Shown here piece by piece: positions 34,608-44,198 of a stretch of DNA of 64,000 nt. The position numbers were made by a program, and so were the translations under genes. The DNA is taken from contig JAXMDZ010000002.1 of assembly GCA_046348585.1 (NCBI GenBank), positions 124,001 through 188,000 on the forward strand, written 5' to 3'. Source of the DNA: JADZAI01 sp046348585 (GTDB taxonomy: Bacteria > Pseudomonadota > Alphaproteobacteria > Micropepsales > Micropepsaceae). Each line of letters starts with the position of its first letter. Position 1 is the first letter of the stretch. The notes below the pieces were generated by a model. The model did not search any database. It was not told where the DNA came from and saw nothing but the letters and a program-made list of their open reading frames with translations.

Positions 34608-37163
34608 ATGACGCGGCCGCGCCCCCTTGTTCCCGACGATACGCTGCTGCCGCCCCGCTTCGCGGCCTGGTTCGCCGGGCGCGGCTGGGCGGCGCGCCCG
34701 CACCAGCTGGAGATGGTCGAGGCGGCCCGCGACGGCGCGCATGTCCTCCTCACCGCGCCGACCGGCGGCGGCAAGACGCTGGCCGGCTTCCTGCCGAGCC
34801 TCATCGCGCTCGCCGAACCGCGCCGGCCCGCGCCGGGGGAGCAGGACACACGGCGCAATGCGCTCTCGACCGAGGCCTGGAAGCCGTTTCTCAAGCGGTC
34901 GATCCACACGCTCTACATCTCGCCGTTGAAGGCGCTCGCCGTCGATATCGCGCGCAATCTGGAGATGCCGGTCGCCGAGATGGGGCTCGGCATCCGCATC
35001 GAAACCCGCACCGGCGACACCTCAGCCTCCAAGCGCCAGCGCCAGAAGATCGACCCGCCCGACATATTGCTCACCACCCCGGAGCAGCTCGCGCTGCTGC
35101 TGGCGAGCCGCGAGGCGGCGAACCTCTTTCGCGGCCTCGATACGGTCGTGCTCGACGAGCTGCACGCGCTCGTCGCCAACAAGCGCGGCGACCTCCTCAG
35201 CCTCGATCTCGCCCGCCTCGCCCGCCTTGCGCCGCAGCACCGGCGGGTCGGGTTGTCGGCGACGGTCGCCGATCCCGATCACCTGCGCCGCTATCTCGTG
35301 CCGCAGACGACCGAGGAGCCGCGTCTCGCCCGCCTCGTCACCGGCCAGGCGGGGGCGAAGCCGCGGATCGAGGTGCTGGAGTCCGAGGCGCATGTCCCAT
35401 GGTCCGGTCACACCACGCGCTACGCGATCCCGGAGATCATGGCGGCGATCGCCCGCGCCCGCATGGCGATCGTCTTCGTCAACACCCGCGCCCAGGCCGA
35501 ACTCGCGTTTCAGGAGATGTGGCGTCTCAACGACGCCAATCTGCCCATCGCCCTCCATCACGGTTCGCTGGACGCCGGCCAGCGGCGCAAGGTCGAGGCG
35601 GCGATGGCGGCGGGCAGATTGCGCGCCGTGGTCGCCACCTCGACGCTCGATCTCGGCATCGACTGGGGCGATGTCGATCTGGTGATCCAGATGGGCGCGC
35701 CCAAGGGCGTTTCCCGGATGCAGCAGCGCATCGGCCGCGCCAATCACCGGCTGGACGAGCCGTCGATGGCGCTGCTCGTGCCCTCCAACCGGTTCGAGGT
35801 GCTGGAGTGCCTGGCGGCGCGCGAGGCGGTCGCCGCCGGCAAGCAGGACGGCGAGACGCGGCGCGAGGGCGGGCTCGACGTGCTCGCCCAGCACATCCTC
35901 GGCATGGCCTGCGCCGATCCGTTCGACGCCGACGAGCTGTACGACGAGATCGTCACCGCCGAACCCTATCGCCTTCTCGCCCGCGAGACCTTCGATCGGG
36001 CGCTGGCCTTCGTGGCGACCGGGGGCTATGCGCTCAAGACCTACGAACGCTTCGCCAAGCTGCGGCAGACGGCGGACGGACGCTGGCGGGTCGCCAATCC
36101 GATGGTGGCGCAGCGCTACCGGCTGAACGCCGGCACCATCGTCGAGGCGCAGATGCTGACCGTCCGCCTGGTGCGTTCGGCGAGGGGCGGCAGGACGCCG
36201 ATGGGCGGGCGGGTGCTCGGCAAGATGGAGGAATGGTTCTTCGAGCAGATGACGCCGGGCGACAGCTTCGTCTTCGGCGGCCAGATCCTGCGCTTCGAGA
36301 CCATTGTGGAGACCGACGCCCTCGTCAGCCGCAGTTCGGACAGCGAGCCGACCGTGCCGAGCTGGCAGGGCGGCAAGTTCCCGCTCACCACCTATCTCGC
36401 ACAGCGGGTGCGCGAGATGATCGCGCAGCCGGGACGGGTGAAGAACCTGCCCGCCCAGGTCGCCGAGTGGCTGAACCTCCAGGCCTGGCGCTCGGTCCTG
36501 CCGGCGGCCGACGAGATGCTGATCGAGACCTTTCCGCGCAACGCGAAGTTCCATCTCGTCTGCTATCCTTTCGACGGCCGCCTCGCGCACCAGACGCTCG
36601 GCATGTTGCTGACGCGGCGGCTCGAACGCATGGGGATGCGCCCGCTCGGCTTCGTCGCCGGCGAATACGCGCTTTCGGTCTGGGGCCTGCGCGACATGTC
36701 GCGGCTCGATCTCGGCAAGCTGTTCGCGCCCGACCTGCTCGGCGACGACCTTGAGGAATGGCTGTCGGAATCGATCATGCTGAAGCGCCAGTTCCGCAAT
36801 TGCGCGATCATCGGCGGCCTGATCGAGACGCGCTTTCCGGGCAAGGAAAAGACCGGGCGGCAGATCACCTTCTCGTCCGACCTCATCTACGACGTGCTGA
36901 AGGCGCACGAGCCCGACCACATTCTCATGCAGGCCGCCCGGCACGACGCGCTGACCGGATTGCTGGACTTGCAGCGCCTCTCCGATCTGCTGCACAGAGT
37001 GCGCGGGCGACTCGTCGCCCGCCATCTCGACCGCGTCTCGCCGCTCGCCGTGCCGGTGCTGCTGGAGATCGGCAAGGAGCCGATCTTCGGCGCGGCCGAC
37101 GAGGATCTGCTGGGCGAGGCGGCGGCCGAAACCCTGATCGCGGAGGCGACGCGCCTTGTCTGA
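34608..37163 (+). CDS. Ligase-associated DNA damage response DEXH-box helicase (Lhr-Core type)
   Basis: An 851-residue superfamily 2 helicase of normal length for the family. Walker A TAPTGGGKT is near residue 50, motif II DELH near 182, motif III LSATVAD follows, then helicase-C motifs VVATSTLDLGIDWG and QRIGRANHR. The C-terminal third is the winged-helix and Lhr-core extension. It translocates on ssDNA and unwinds DNA or RNA:DNA hybrids; it is a partner of PdeM, the exonuclease and the ligase in the Lhr-Core repair cluster. The next gene overlaps its 3' end by eight bases. Confidence 0.9.
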   Translation: MTRPRPLVPDDTLLPPRFAAWFAGRGWAARPHQLEMVEAARDGAHVLLTAPTGGGKTLAGFLPSLIALAEPRRPAPGEQDTRRNALSTEAWKPFLKRSIHTLYISPLKALAVDIARNLEMPVAEMGLGIRIETRTGDTSASKRQRQKIDPPDILLTTPEQLALLLASREAANLFRGLDTVVLDELHALVANKRGDLLSLDLARLARLAPQHRRVGLSATVADPDHLRRYLVPQTTEEPRLARLVTGQAGAKPRIEVLESEAHVPWSGHTTRYAIPEIMAAIARARMAIVFVNTRAQAELAFQEMWRLNDANLPIALHHGSLDAGQRRKVEAAMAAGRLRAVVATSTLDLGIDWGDVDLVIQMGAPKGVSRMQQRIGRANHRLDEPSMALLVPSNRFEVLECLAAREAVAAGKQDGETRREGGLDVLAQHILGMACADPFDADELYDEIVTAEPYRLLARETFDRALAFVATGGYALKTYERFAKLRQTADGRWRVANPMVAQRYRLNAGTIVEAQMLTVRLVRSARGGRTPMGGRVLGKMEEWFFEQMTPGDSFVFGGQILRFETIVETDALVSRSSDSEPTVPSWQGGKFPLTTYLAQRVREMIAQPGRVKNLPAQVAEWLNLQAWRSVLPAADEMLIETFPRNAKFHLVCYPFDGRLAHQTLGMLLTRRLERMGMRPLGFVAGEYALSVWGLRDMSRLDLGKLFAPDLLGDDLEEWLSESIMLKRQFRNCAIIGGLIETRFPGKEKTGRQITFSSDLIYDVLKAHEPDHILMQAARHDALTGLLDLQRLSDLLHRVRGRLVARHLDRVSPLAVPVLLEIGKEPIFGAADEDLLGEAAAETLIAEATRLV

Positions 37164-37851
37164 GGCCGCAGCGGAGCAGAGGCTGAACGTCGCCGGGGCC
37201 ACGGTCGCGGCGGATCGCAGCGGCGCGCTCCACTGGCCGGACGAGGGCGTGCTGATCGCCGCCGATCTGCATCTCGAAAAGGGCTCGGCCTATGCGGCGC
37301 GCGGCCAGATGCTGCCGCCCTACGACACGCAGGCGACGCTCGCCCGGCTGGAGGACGCGGTGCGGCGGCTTCGCCCCGCCCATGTCGTGCTGCTCGGCGA
37401 CACTTTCCACGACGGCAGGGCGGAAGACCGCCTCGCGCCCGGCGACCGGATGCGGCTCGAAGCCCTGATCGCGGCGGTGGCGCGCTGGACCTTCGTGCTC
37501 GGCAATCACGATCCCGCGCCGCCGAAGGGGATCGGCGGCGAGGTCGCGGGCGAATTGCGCATCGGGCCGCTGACGCTGCGCCACGAGCCGCGCGCCCGGC
37601 CGGTGCAGGGCGAGATCGCCGGGCACCTGCACCCGGCGGCGCGGGTCAGCGTGCGCGGCCGCTCGATCCGCCGCCGCTGTTTCGTCACCGACGGCGAGCG
37701 GCTCGTGCTGCCGGCCTTCGGGGCCTATGCGGGCGGACTGGACGTTTTCGATCCGGCGCTGCGCGATCTCTTCGGCCGCCGCTTCCAGGCGCTGATGCTG
37801 GGCGAGCGCGGCGTGCACGCCGTCGCCAGCCAGCGCCTCGCGCGGCGCTGA
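37156..37851 (+). CDS. pdeM: Ligase-associated DNA damage response endonuclease PdeM
   Basis: A 231-residue calcineurin-like metallophosphoesterase. The five metal motifs are visible: ADLHLEKGS, LLGDTFHD, LGNHD and GHLHP, with a C-terminal LPAFGAYAGG segment. Members of this family are Mn-dependent nucleases of the Lhr-Core cluster. The best start is TTG at 37156, inside the end of the helicase gene; no ATG or GTG at a suitable place is seen before the first conserved strand, so the start is uncertain. Confidence 0.85.
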   Translation: MSEAAAEQRLNVAGATVAADRSGALHWPDEGVLIAADLHLEKGSAYAARGQMLPPYDTQATLARLEDAVRRLRPAHVVLLGDTFHDGRAEDRLAPGDRMRLEALIAAVARWTFVLGNHDPAPPKGIGGEVAGELRIGPLTLRHEPRARPVQGEIAGHLHPAARVSVRGRSIRRRCFVTDGERLVLPAFGAYAGGLDVFDPALRDLFGRRFQALMLGERGVHAVASQRLARR

Positions 37852-37855
37852 GGCC

Positions 37856-38605
37856 TCAGTCGCGCTCGCGGAATATGAAGGCGGCGCCCAGCCCGATCAG
37901 CACGCCCATCAGGATGACCGCGACGCCGAAGAGCGCGCTGTAGGCGTGCGCGACGTCGAACAGCGTGCGCTCCAGGCCCGCCTTGTCGATGACGAGGGGG
38001 GCGGAATAGGCGCTGATCTCCTGACCGTTGCGGAAGAGATAGGCTTCGACCGTGTAACTGCCGACCGGCACGTTGGCGGGCATGGCGATGCGGGCCTGGA
38101 ACAGCGCCGGCCCATTCATGGTGACGCCGCCGATATCCTCCGCATAGAGCGCGGCGGCGGTGCGGTTGCGGATCAGCGCCTTGCGGAAGCTGGCGGCGTC
38201 CTTGCGGGCCGGTTCCTCCAGCGCGAGGTTGTCGAGGCCGATGCTCTTGCGCTTCAGCACCGCCGGCGCGGTGATGCGGTCGAGCGGCGCGGTGCTGGCG
38301 ACATGATAAAAGCTCGGCACGTTGCCGAAGGTGGCGGCGTCGGCGTTGATCCAGACGCCCGCGATGCGCTCGCGCCGCCGCACCGTTTCGGTGCGGTTCG
38401 GGCCGCGCACCACGATGACGATGTCGCGCTCGTCGGCGTCCTTGTAGGCGTCGGCGGTCTCGACCGTGCCGTACACGACGAACTCGGCCCCGGTGAAGTT
38501 CGAATTGATCTGAATGACGTCCTGCGTCAGCGCGACGACGAGCTGCTCGTCGGCCCGCGCGGCGGGGGCGAGCGCCAGCAGGAGGAGGAGCGCGAGGCGT
38601 CTCAT
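37856..38605 (-). CDS. TIGR02186-family exported/membrane protein
   Basis: A 249-residue protein with a signal peptide (MRRLALLLLLALAPAARA), a beta-rich periplasmic region (QDVIQINSNFTGAEFVVYG, VVVRGPNRTETV) and a C-terminal TM segment (LFGVAVILMGVLIGLGAAFIF) ending in FRERD. It corresponds to the alphaproteobacterial family TIGR02186, which is usually beside a TauE/SafE gene as here (four-base overlap). Probably an accessory protein of the exporter; mechanism not known. Confidence 0.8.
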   Translation of the reverse strand: MRRLALLLLLALAPAARADEQLVVALTQDVIQINSNFTGAEFVVYGTVETADAYKDADERDIVIVVRGPNRTETVRRRERIAGVWINADAATFGNVPSFYHVASTAPLDRITAPAVLKRKSIGLDNLALEEPARKDAASFRKALIRNRTAAALYAEDIGGVTMNGPALFQARIAMPANVPVGSYTVEAYLFRNGQEISAYSAPLVIDKAGLERTLFDVAHAYSALFGVAVILMGVLIGLGAAFIFRERD

Positions 38606-39525
38606 CGCGCCTCCTGCGGCGGGGCGATCGAATAGAGATCGGCCGGCGGGGCGACCAGCTCGATGGCGAGGCGCAGCGCCATGCCGACGATCAGCAGCGC
38701 GATCAGGAAGCGAAGCTGGTCGGAGTGCAGCCGCGCGCCGACCCGCCCGCCATACTGCACGCCGACCACGCCGCCGACCATCAGCAGCAGCGCCAGCAGC
38801 ACGTCGACCGTCTGGTTGATCCAGGCCTGCAGGAAGGTCGTGAAGACGGTGACGCAGAGCACCTGGAACAGCGACGTGCCGACCACGGCGGCGGTCGGCA
38901 TGCGCAGGATGTAGATCATCGCCGGGACCATGATGAAGCCGCCGCCGATGCCCATCACGCCCGACAGCACGCCGCTGACGAAGCCGAGGCCGAGCGGCGG
39001 CAGCGCCGAGATGTAGAGCTTGGAGACGCGGAAGCGCAGCTTCAGCGGCAAGCCGTGCAGCCAGTAGTGATGCGCGGTCTTGGCCTTGGCGGGCGTCTTG
39101 CGGCGGGCGCGCATCAGCGTGCGCAGGCTTTCGGTCAGCATCAGCAGGCCGACCGACCCCAGCAGGATCACGTAGGCGAGCTTGATGACGATGTCGGTCT
39201 GGCCGGTCTGCTTGAGGATCGAGAGCACATAGACGCCGGCGATCGAGCCGGGCACGCCGCCCGCCACCAGCACGACGCCCATCTTGAAGTCGACCGCGCG
39301 CCGGCCGATCTGGGTCGCCACGCCCGAGACCGACGAGGCGACGATCTGCGCCGCCCCGGTCGCCACCGCGACGGCCGGCGGGATGCCGGCGAAGATCAGG
39401 AACGGCGTCATCAGGAAGCCGCCGCCGACGCCGAACATGCCGGTGACGAAGCCCACCGCCCCGCCCATCGCCAGGATCAGCCAGATATTGACCGACAGCT
39501 CAGCGATGGGGAGGTAAATCTGCAT
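38602..39525 (-). CDS. TauE/SafE family sulfite/anion exporter
   Basis: A 307-residue inner-membrane permease with about eight TM helices arranged as two repeats. Each repeat has the glycine-rich family motif: VGFVTGMFGVGGGFLMTPFL near residue 25 and GFVSGVLSGVMGIGGGFIMVP in the second half. A basic cytoplasmic loop (RARRKTPAKAKT) separates the halves. Members export sulfite, sulfoacetate or related anions. The gene is translationally coupled to the TIGR02186 gene. Confidence 0.87.
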   Translation of the reverse strand: MQIYLPIAELSVNIWLILAMGGAVGFVTGMFGVGGGFLMTPFLIFAGIPPAVAVATGAAQIVASSVSGVATQIGRRAVDFKMGVVLVAGGVPGSIAGVYVLSILKQTGQTDIVIKLAYVILLGSVGLLMLTESLRTLMRARRKTPAKAKTAHHYWLHGLPLKLRFRVSKLYISALPPLGLGFVSGVLSGVMGIGGGFIMVPAMIYILRMPTAAVVGTSLFQVLCVTVFTTFLQAWINQTVDVLLALLLMVGGVVGVQYGGRVGARLHSDQLRFLIALLIVGMALRLAIELVAPPADLYSIAPPQEAR

Positions 39526-39582
39526 GTCACATCGCGGGCGGTCGGCGGCGCAGCCGGGCGGCCGGTCTGCGGAAACGAAACC

Positions 39583-39609
39583 GGCGCGCCGTCTTTAGGA
39601 CCGCGCGCC
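39583..39609 (-). terminator. Hairpin after the PodJ-like gene
   Basis: GGCGCGCCGTC (39583-39593) and GACCGCGCGCC (39599-39609) form a stem with one C-C mismatch and loop TTTAG. On the minus strand GGTTTC follows. Placed 33 bases past the stop of the PodJ-like gene and before the exporter gene. Confidence 0.45.
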
Positions 39610-39641
39610 GTTGATCGCCAGCCCGAAAGGCCGCCACCCCC

Positions 39642-42600
39642 TCACTCTTCGAGCGAGGGCACGTCGTTGGCGGCGGCGTTCAGGGGCTTGGCCTTGAAGT
39701 CGGCGGCGGCCTGACGGGCGGCGGCGGCGTCCGCCTCCGGCATCCGGCCTTCCAGGGCCGCGGCGCGGGCGGCGGCGTCGGTGTCGCCCTGGGCGGCGGC
39801 GGCCGCATACCACTTATAGGCCTCGATCAGGTTCACTTCGACGCCGAGGCCGCGCTCGTAGAGGATCGCGATGTTGAACTGCGAGTCCTTCAGGCCGAGT
39901 TCGGCGGCGGCGAGGAACCACTTGGCGGCGTTCTTGTAGTCCGGCTTGCCGGTCGAGCCGTCGGCCAGCAGCACGGCGAGGTTATACATCGCCTTGCGGT
40001 TGCCGGCGTTGGCGGCGCGCTCGTACCAGGTCTTGGCGAGCTTCATGTCGCGCGGCACGCCGAGGCCGCGCTCGTACATGACGCCCATGCGGTACTGGGC
40101 GGGCGGCAGGCCCTGCTCGGCGGCGAGCATCATCCACTTCGCCGCTTCCTTGTTGTTCTTCTTGACGCCCTCGCCTTCGGCGTAGCGCAGGCCGAGTTCG
40201 AACTGGGCGCGCGGGTCGCCCGCCTCGGCGTCGGCCTTCAGCTTCTCGATCCGGGTCATCGCCGGGGCCGGCTCGGCAGGCTCGGCGGCGACGGGTTCGC
40301 CCGGCGCCGGGGTCGCTTCCGGGGCGGCGGGGGTCACCGGCGCGCCGGCCTGCGGCTCGGTCGGGGTGGGGGTCGCTTCGGGCGCGGCCGGTTCGGCGGC
40401 GGGCGTGCCTTCGGGCGCGGCGGCGGTCGGACCGGCGATCGGCGGGGCCGGCGGCAGTTCCTCGAACGGCGTTTCGGCCGTCGGCTCGGCCGGGGCGGCG
40501 GTCGGTTCGGCCGGCGTCTCGACGCCCGCCGGAGCGGGCGTTTCGGGGGCCACCGGCTTCTTCACGACCAGGAAGTAATAGGCGGCCGCCGCCAGCAGCA
40601 GCAGGGCCATCAGCATCAGCGCGAGGCGCACCCAGTTCGTGCCGCCTTCGCTCTCGACGGTGCTGAAGCGGCCGCGTCCGTCCTTGCCGCGTCCGGCGAG
40701 CGCGTCGGCCTCGGCGGCGGCGGCGGCCTGGGCGGCGCGGCGCGCGGCGGCGAGGAAGTCGTCGGTCTTGCGGGTCGGCGGCTCGTCGGGGCGGCCGAGG
40801 ACTTCGGCGATCGCCGCCTCGACTTCGGTCTCGGCGTGCGGCGGCGGCTCGGCCAGCAGATCGCCCTGCCCGTTGCGCTCCACCGCGTCGGCGGTCAGCG
40901 GCGCGAAGGCCTCCTCGTTCTCGAAGGGCGGCTCGTCGCCGATCTCGTCCTCGCCATAGGCCTCGTCGTCGAAGACGGGCGGCGGCGCATCGGCCGGACC
41001 GAAGCGCTGGGAGTCCGCTTCGGCCTCCAGGATCGCGGCCGGCGGCGGCTCGAACGCATCCTCGTCCGCGTCCGCATGAGCCTCGGCGGCCGGCGGCGGG
41101 GGAAGGTCGGCTTCGGCCTCGGACGGCGGCGGCTCGTAGGTGAGCTGGTCGTCGAAGCGCGCCGCACGCTCGAAAGCGGCGGGCGCGGCGGCGGCCATGA
41201 CGGCGGGAGCGGGCGCCGGCGGCGGCGCCTGCTCCAGCGCCTCCAGGCGGCGCAGCGCATCCTCAAGCTGGGCCTGGATCGCGGAGAGTGTGTCGCGCTG
41301 GCGCTTCTCGGCGGTTTCGACCCGCGTGCCGACGCCGCGCAGCGCCTGCTCGACGGTCGAGGCCGCCTCGCCCTGGCGGCGTTCGGTGTGGCTGATCTGG
41401 GTGGCGAGCGTCTGGAGGTGCTGCTCGATGGCGGCGACGCGGCTCTGCGTTTCGGGATCGGGAACCGCCTCGCGCGGCGCGGCGGCGGCGTCCTTCATCG
41501 CCGCCAGTTCGGCGCCCAGCGCGTCGAGCTTCTCGGCGTGGCTCCTGAGACTCTCCGGGGCGCTCGACAGCGCCTCGACGCGCCCCTTCAGGTCGCCGAC
41601 ATCGCCGGCGAGGGCGGCGCGCAGCGCCTCCAGATCGGCGGACGAAGGCAGACCGGCCTTGAGCTGCGCCATTTCGTCGGCGACGTAGCCGCGCATCCGG
41701 TCGACATCGGCGTCCGACAAGCCGGCCGAAGCGGCGTCGGCGCGCGATTCCAGATCGTCGATCCGGCGGGCCGCCTCGGCGAAGCGTTCGGCCTTCGCCT
41801 TGAGGTCGGCGACATCGCCCGCGAAGGCGGCGCGCAAGGCGTCGAGATCGTCGGGGCCGGGCAGATCGCCCTTCAGCAGCGCCACCTCGTCGGCGACGTA
41901 TTGGCGCATGCGGTCGATGTCGGCGTCCGAAAGGCCGGCCGCCTGTCCCTCGATGCGCGACTCCAGATCGTCGATCCGCCGGGTCGTCTCGGCGAAGCTT
42001 TCGGCCTTCGCCTTCAGATCGGCGATGTCGCCGTCGAAGGACGAGCGCAGCGAGTCGAGATCGCTGGCGGCAAGGCCGAGCGGCGCGGCGGCGGCGTGCG
42101 ATTCCAGTTCGGCGATGCGCTTCTCGTGCGCGGAGAGCGTGCCCTCCTGCGCCCGCAGCGCCGCGATCTCGCCGTCCAGCTGCTCGCGCAGGCGCGCGGC
42201 GAGCCGGGCTTCGGCGTCGGCGAGACGGGATTCGGCCGCCCGCAGCGCCTCGTCGACCGAACCGAGGCGGCCGTCCTGCTGGCGGGTGCGGGTTTCGAGC
42301 GCCTTCAGCGCGTCGTCGTGGGTCTTGAAGAGGTTGGCATGGGCCTGGATCGTCGCGCCGATCGCCCGGGTCTCGTCGGCCTGGGCCTTCAGCGCCGCGG
42401 CGGCTTCGCGCTCGTCGCCGCGCTCTTCCCAGCGCTGGACCAGCTTGACCAGCGTCTCCTTCAGATTGCGCGCGGTTTCGGCGTTGCGCGCCTCCAGCGT
42501 GCTCAGCCGGTCGGCGAGCGCGCGGTATTCGCCGTCCTGACGGCCGCTGACCTGCGCGAGGCCGGTCTCGACGGTGCGCGAGGCGGCGCCGTGGCGGCCG

Positions 42601-43967
42601 TCGATGTCGTTCAGCCGCTCGGCCAGCGCCTTGATCTCGCTGGCATGGGCGGCCGAGACCTCGTCGATCGAGCGCTTGAGATCGCGCGCGGCGGTCGCCT
42701 GACGCTCCTCGAAGCCGGCGAGGCGCTCGGTGATCGAGGCGAGCGAGGCGTTGACCGTGACGGCGGCCTCGCCGGCGCGGGCGTCGGACTGGGCGGCCTG
42801 GGCCTTCAGCGAGGCGATCGACTGCTCGAAGGACTCGAAGAGACCGTGGGCGCGTTCCTGCTCGGCGGCGGCGGCGGCCTGGCGGTTCTCCAGCGCCGCC
42901 ATGCGCTCGACGATCTGCGACAGCGACTGCCCCAGATCGCGCGCGCTTTCATGGGCGCGGGCCTCGGCCCCGGCGGTCTGGGCGCGCAGATCGCCGAGCG
43001 CGGTCTCCAGCGAGGCCAGGACTTCGCGCGCCCGGGCGCTGTCCTGACCGACGACGCCATAGCGTTCGTCGAGGCCGTTGAGGCGCTCCGACAGCGCGGC
43101 GAACGAGGCGGTGAGCGCGTTCGCCGATTCCAGCGCGCGCGCCTCAGCGGCGGCGAACTGGCCCTTCAGGTCGTGGAAGGTCGATTCGAGGGCGCTGTTC
43201 TGGTTCTTCTCCAGCGCACCCAGACGCGCGGCGATCGCCCCGATCGCCTTCTCCAGATCGGTGCCGGAGGCGGCGGCGCGCGCCGCGGCGGCTTCGATCT
43301 GGCCCTTCAGGCGGCCGATCGCCTCTTCCACGCCGGGCAGCGCGGCGGCGGCTTCGATCGCGGTCTCGGCCTTGGCCGAGGTCGCTTCGAGGCGCTGGAC
43401 CATGCCGTCGACCGAACGCTCCAGCGATTCGAAGGCCGAGGTCTGTTCGCGGTTCGAGGTCTCGTAGGCTTCGGCGGCGGCGCGCATCGCGGTGTCGGCC
43501 GCCGATTTCAGGCTGTCGGCCGATTCCAGCCGGTCGGCGATCGCCGCCACCGCGCGGTCGAGCTGTTCGACGGCGGCATACTGGCGGCGCTCGGCCTCCT
43601 CGATGCGCCGGTGCAGATCGAGGAAAGCGCTGCCGGGATCGACCATGCCGTAGCCGGGGTCGCGGGGCTGGCCGTAACCCGCCTCGCGCGCCGGGCCGTA
43701 GCCCGTCTCGCGCGGCCGGTTGCCGGGCACCCGCGAGAAGGCGGACCACGGATTGTCGTCGCGACGCTGATACGATCCCGCACTCATGTCGGCGGCTCCT
43801 TGTTCGGACCAGCCGCCCCCCGTCGGGGCGTATCCGGCCGTTCGTTCGGCGATGACCCCCTCAAGCCACGCTTCGAGAGGCACGCCCGCACGCTCGGCGG
43901 CGCGGCGCGCCGCGTCCCGCAATTCCGGCGGTATGCCCGACACGTTCCATGGAACGCGCGATCTCAT
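39642..43967 (-). CDS. PodJ-like polar localization factor: coiled coil, TM, Sel1 repeats
   Basis: A 1441-residue bitopic protein. The N terminus has the PodJ signature PWNVSGIPPELRDAARRAAE followed by GVPLEAWLEGVIAER. A very long coiled coil (about 130-940) follows, with an internal 71-residue repeat (see separate entry), then a Pro/Ala/acidic linker, one TM helix (about residues 1115-1135, LALMLMALLLLAAAAYYFLVV), a Pro/Ala/Glu-rich periplasmic stalk, and four Sel1 repeats (ELGLRYAEGEGV, RMGVMYERGLGV, NLAVLLADGST, NIAILYERGLGV) near the C terminus. Caulobacter PodJ scaffolds cell-pole assembly; the usual C-terminal peptidoglycan-binding domain is missing here. GAAGG lies six bases before the ATG. 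Confidence 0.85.
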   Translation of the reverse strand: MRSRVPWNVSGIPPELRDAARRAAERAGVPLEAWLEGVIAERTAGYAPTGGGWSEQGAADMSAGSYQRRDDNPWSAFSRVPGNRPRETGYGPAREAGYGQPRDPGYGMVDPGSAFLDLHRRIEEAERRQYAAVEQLDRAVAAIADRLESADSLKSAADTAMRAAAEAYETSNREQTSAFESLERSVDGMVQRLEATSAKAETAIEAAAALPGVEEAIGRLKGQIEAAAARAAASGTDLEKAIGAIAARLGALEKNQNSALESTFHDLKGQFAAAEARALESANALTASFAALSERLNGLDERYGVVGQDSARAREVLASLETALGDLRAQTAGAEARAHESARDLGQSLSQIVERMAALENRQAAAAAEQERAHGLFESFEQSIASLKAQAAQSDARAGEAAVTVNASLASITERLAGFEERQATAARDLKRSIDEVSAAHASEIKALAERLNDIDGRHGAASRTVETGLAQVSGRQDGEYRALADRLSTLEARNAETARNLKETLVKLVQRWEERGDEREAAAALKAQADETRAIGATIQAHANLFKTHDDALKALETRTRQQDGRLGSVDEALRAAESRLADAEARLAARLREQLDGEIAALRAQEGTLSAHEKRIAELESHAAAAPLGLAASDLDSLRSSFDGDIADLKAKAESFAETTRRIDDLESRIEGQAAGLSDADIDRMRQYVADEVALLKGDLPGPDDLDALRAAFAGDVADLKAKAERFAEAARRIDDLESRADAASAGLSDADVDRMRGYVADEMAQLKAGLPSSADLEALRAALAGDVGDLKGRVEALSSAPESLRSHAEKLDALGAELAAMKDAAAAPREAVPDPETQSRVAAIEQHLQTLATQISHTERRQGEAASTVEQALRGVGTRVETAEKRQRDTLSAIQAQLEDALRRLEALEQAPPPAPAPAVMAAAAPAAFERAARFDDQLTYEPPPSEAEADLPPPPAAEAHADADEDAFEPPPAAILEAEADSQRFGPADAPPPVFDDEAYGEDEIGDEPPFENEEAFAPLTADAVERNGQGDLLAEPPPHAETEVEAAIAEVLGRPDEPPTRKTDDFLAAARRAAQAAAAAEADALAGRGKDGRGRFSTVESEGGTNWVRLALMLMALLLLAAAAYYFLVVKKPVAPETPAPAGVETPAEPTAAPAEPTAETPFEELPPAPPIAGPTAAAPEGTPAAEPAAPEATPTPTEPQAGAPVTPAAPEATPAPGEPVAAEPAEPAPAMTRIEKLKADAEAGDPRAQFELGLRYAEGEGVKKNNKEAAKWMMLAAEQGLPPAQYRMGVMYERGLGVPRDMKLAKTWYERAANAGNRKAMYNLAVLLADGSTGKPDYKNAAKWFLAAAELGLKDSQFNIAILYERGLGVEVNLIEAYKWYAAAAAQGDTDAAARAAALEGRMPEADAAAARQAAADFKAKPLNAAANDVPSLEE
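41575..42080 (-). repeat. 71-residue tandem repeat in the PodJ-like coiled coil
   Basis: Segments such as RRIDDLESR, LSDADxDRM...YVADE and LRAAFAGDVADLKAKAERFAE recur in two full and one partial copy. The DNA copies are offset by 213 bases (for example CAGATCGTCGATCC at 41751 and 41964). It is an in-frame duplication inside the coding region. Confidence 0.75.
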
Positions 43968-44198
43968 CGGCAGCCTTCAGGCCGGTCGCCCCGGCAGACA
44001 GTGGTTAAGAACGCTCCGGCAGCCGGACAGCCTGCGGCGCGCCGAATCGCGCGCCCGGGCCAATCCCCCTCCCGGCCGTGCCACGTTGGGACGATTGGCG
44101 TTAATGCGAGGTTAAAAGTTAACGCCCCCGATTAACCAAGATGAAGAAGCGTCAATCGGCGCCTTCTCAACCGCGCGGCGCTCTGGTGAGGTGCCGCC

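Noticed and set aside
35022..37202. Long minus-strand open frame opposite the Lhr helicase
   Set aside because: No motif, and the plus-strand helicase carries all SF2 motifs in order.
40836..44135. Very long open frame on the plus strand opposite the PodJ-like gene
   Set aside because: Product is Arg/Gly-rich without motifs; it is a GC-driven shadow of the minus-strand gene, whose TM helix and Sel1 repeats are clear.
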